DNA from: Sphingomonas sp. NBWT7
GTDB taxonomy: Bacteria; Pseudomonadota; Alphaproteobacteria; Sphingomonadales; Sphingomonadaceae
NCBI RefSeq assembly: GCF_014217605.1
Contig: NZ_CP043639.1
Coordinates: 372,001-436,000 of the forward strand
DNA length: 64,000 bases
Reading direction: 5' to 3'
This document shows, piece after piece, positions 62,882 through 64,000 of this stretch. Position 1 is the first letter of the stretch. The number at the start of each line of letters is the position of its first letter. The position numbers were made by a program, and so were the translations under genes. The notes below the pieces were generated by a model. It saw only the letters and a list, made by a program, of their open reading frames with translations, did not search any database and was not told where the DNA came from.

Positions 62882-63697
62882 GTGCCCGAGCTCCCCGAAG
62901 TCGAGACCACCGTGCGCGGGCTGCGCCCCGTGCTGGACGGCGCGGTCGTCGCCGCGATCGAGACGCGGCGTGGCGACCTCAGGCGCCCGTTTCCGCCCGA
63001 GTTGCGGCAGGTGATGACGGGCGCGCGGATCATCGCGCTCGGGCGGCGCGCGAAATACGGGCTGATCGATACCGATCGCGGGCAGACGATGATCTTCCAC
63101 CTCGGCATGTCGGGGCGTTGGCGGCTCGACCCGGGAGAGCTGCTGCCGCACGACCATCTGGTGATCAACACCGCCGCGGGACGACGCGTCGCGCTAAACG
63201 ATCCGCGGCGCTTCGGCTCGGTCGACTTGTGGCCGACCGATACAATTACCAGCTTCCCCGCCTTCGCCGCGCTCGGCCCCGAACCGCTCGGGCCGGAGCT
63301 GACTGGCGCCTACCTCCACGCCGCGCTCGCCGGGCGGCGCGCCTCGATCAAGCTGATGCTGCTCGACCAGCGGATCGTCGCCGGACTGGGTAATATCTAC
63401 GTCTGCGAGGCGCTCTACCTCGCGCGGATCTCGCCGCGGCGTGCGGCGGGCCGAATCAGCCGCGCGCGGCTCGACCGGTTGGTCGAGGCGATCCGCGCGG
63501 TGCTGCTGTCGGCGATCGAGGCGGGCGGATCGAGCCTGCGCGACTATGCGCGGCCCGATGGCGAGCTCGGCTATTTCTCGAAGCAGTTCGCGGTCTATGG
63601 CCGCGAGGGCGAGCCGTGCGGTTGCGGCGGCACGGTCGCACGTTATGCCGAGGGCGGACGCTCGACCTTCTGGTGCCCAACCTGCCAGCGCAGTTGA
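62882..63697 (+). CDS. mutM: formamidopyrimidine-DNA glycosylase
   Basis: A 271-residue bifunctional DNA glycosylase/AP lyase removing 8-oxoguanine. Because the catalytic residue is Pro2, the GTG at 62882 (reading M-P-E-L-P-E-V-E) must be the start, not the GTG two codons upstream. The helix-two-turn-helix region is DQRIVAGLGNIYVCEALY and the C-terminal zinc finger has two CxxC pairs (CGCGG and WCPTC). Complete. Divergent from ubiE by 46 bases. Confidence 0.95.
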   Translation: MPELPEVETTVRGLRPVLDGAVVAAIETRRGDLRRPFPPELRQVMTGARIIALGRRAKYGLIDTDRGQTMIFHLGMSGRWRLDPGELLPHDHLVINTAAGRRVALNDPRRFGSVDLWPTDTITSFPAFAALGPEPLGPELTGAYLHAALAGRRASIKLMLLDQRIVAGLGNIYVCEALYLARISPRRAAGRISRARLDRLVEAIRAVLLSAIEAGGSSLRDYARPDGELGYFSKQFAVYGREGEPCGCGGTVARYAEGGRSTFWCPTCQRS

Positions 63698-63734
63698 CGC
63701 TTTGGTCGAAGCGCTTTATGGGGCGCGGCTTCCA

Positions 63735-63764
63735 GGGCGATGGGTGTTCCCGCCGCCCTTTTTT
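63735..63764 (+). terminator. terminator between mutM and rpsT
   Basis: GGGCG-A-TGGG and CCCG-C-CGCCC pair around TGTT and are followed by six T, 37 bases after the mutM stop and 26 bases before rpsT. It separates mutM transcription from rpsT, which therefore probably has its own promoter or is expressed by partial read-through. Confidence 0.7.
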
Positions 63765-63790
63765 CATCGACCGAGATTCGAGGACTGTAA

Positions 63791-64000
63791 ATGGCGAACA
63801 CGCCGCAAGCGAAGAAGCGCATCCGCCGCAACCAGCGCCGGGCCGAAATCAATGGTGCGCGCGTCGGCCGCATCCGCACCTTCGTGAAGAAGGTGGAGGC
63901 AGCGCTCGCGGTGGGTGACAAGACGGCAGCGACGGCAGCGCTCGCCGCGGTCCAGCCGGAACTGGCGCGCGGCGTCGCGCGCGGCGTGCTCCACCGCAAC
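63791..64000 (+). CDS. rpsT: 30S ribosomal protein S20, partial
   Basis: The first 70 codons of S20 ([20 protein letters not shown], then [46 protein letters not shown]); the window ends before the stop. S20 is a primary 16S rRNA-binding protein. ATG 63791. No frameshift seen in the visible part. Confidence 0.95.
   Translation, partial: MANTPQAKKRIRRNQRRAEINGARVGRIRTFVKKVEAALAVGDKTAATAALAAVQPELARGVARGVLHRN

Overview
The window looks like ordinary chromosome from an alphaproteobacterium of the Sphingomonas group (order Sphingomonadales). It is GC-rich, most start codons overlap or nearly touch the previous stop, the ATP synthase F1 genes stand apart from the F0 genes, and valine-degradation, PHA-regulator, OPT and TPR-kinase genes look typical of sphingomonads. 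The order-level placement is inferred from protein character, not from a database search. I found no rRNA, tRNA, insertion sequence, prophage or recognisable CRISPR array.

Layout. 1-9.7 kb: the end of hemW, a small membrane protein, then a LysR regulator divergent from a valine/isobutyrate degradation cluster (mmsA, lipoprotein, purU, acyl-CoA dehydrogenase, 3-hydroxyisobutyryl-CoA hydrolase, enoyl-CoA hydratase, small membrane protein, mmsB, a GreA/B-like protein). 9.7-20.8 kb: MHS-type transporter, alanine racemase, a short PhaC-like hydrolase divergent from phaR, an exported methyltransferase, a retropepsin-PDZ protein, a lone cpaF, ada, a crotonase and a dienelactone hydrolase. 20.9-26.6 kb: atpH-A-G-[lipoprotein]-D-C. 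26.6-29.5 kb: a lone, shortened Cas5d-like gene, then a PLP sulfur-amino-acid enzyme and a sulfurtransferase. 29.6-35.7 kb: queF, a GT4 fusion protein paired with a GH130 phosphorylase, and an OPT transporter gene interrupted by an in-frame TGA. 35.9-42.4 kb: PspC-domain protein, hom, DUF486 protein, priA, xerC, ald. 42.4-46.9 kb: a 17-codon ORF with its own promoter and terminator, then an EAL protein, a TPR-sensor histidine kinase and a single-domain response regulator. 46.9-53.2 kb: 2-hydroxyacid dehydrogenase, M48 protease, cysS, rpsU, an FKBP isomerase, a gene-poor stretch, a small exported protein and a PPP-type phosphatase. 53.2-56.6 kb: wecC, wecB and galU (nucleotide sugars for surface polysaccharide). 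56.6-62.8 kb: a tightly overlapping seven-gene minus-strand operon, ubiE-ubiB-membrane protein-coaBC-dut-TonB-like-moeB. It ends with mutM and the start of rpsT.

The most unusual items are the stand-alone Cas5d-like gene, which appears to have lost the residues used for crRNA processing; the lipoprotein gene embedded in the ATP synthase operon; the nonsense-interrupted OPT transporter; the GT4-fusion/GH130 pair; the c-di-GMP/phosphorelay trio; and the tiny 17-codon transcription unit between ald and the EAL gene. Family assignments rest on motifs and remembered family sequences; no search was run.
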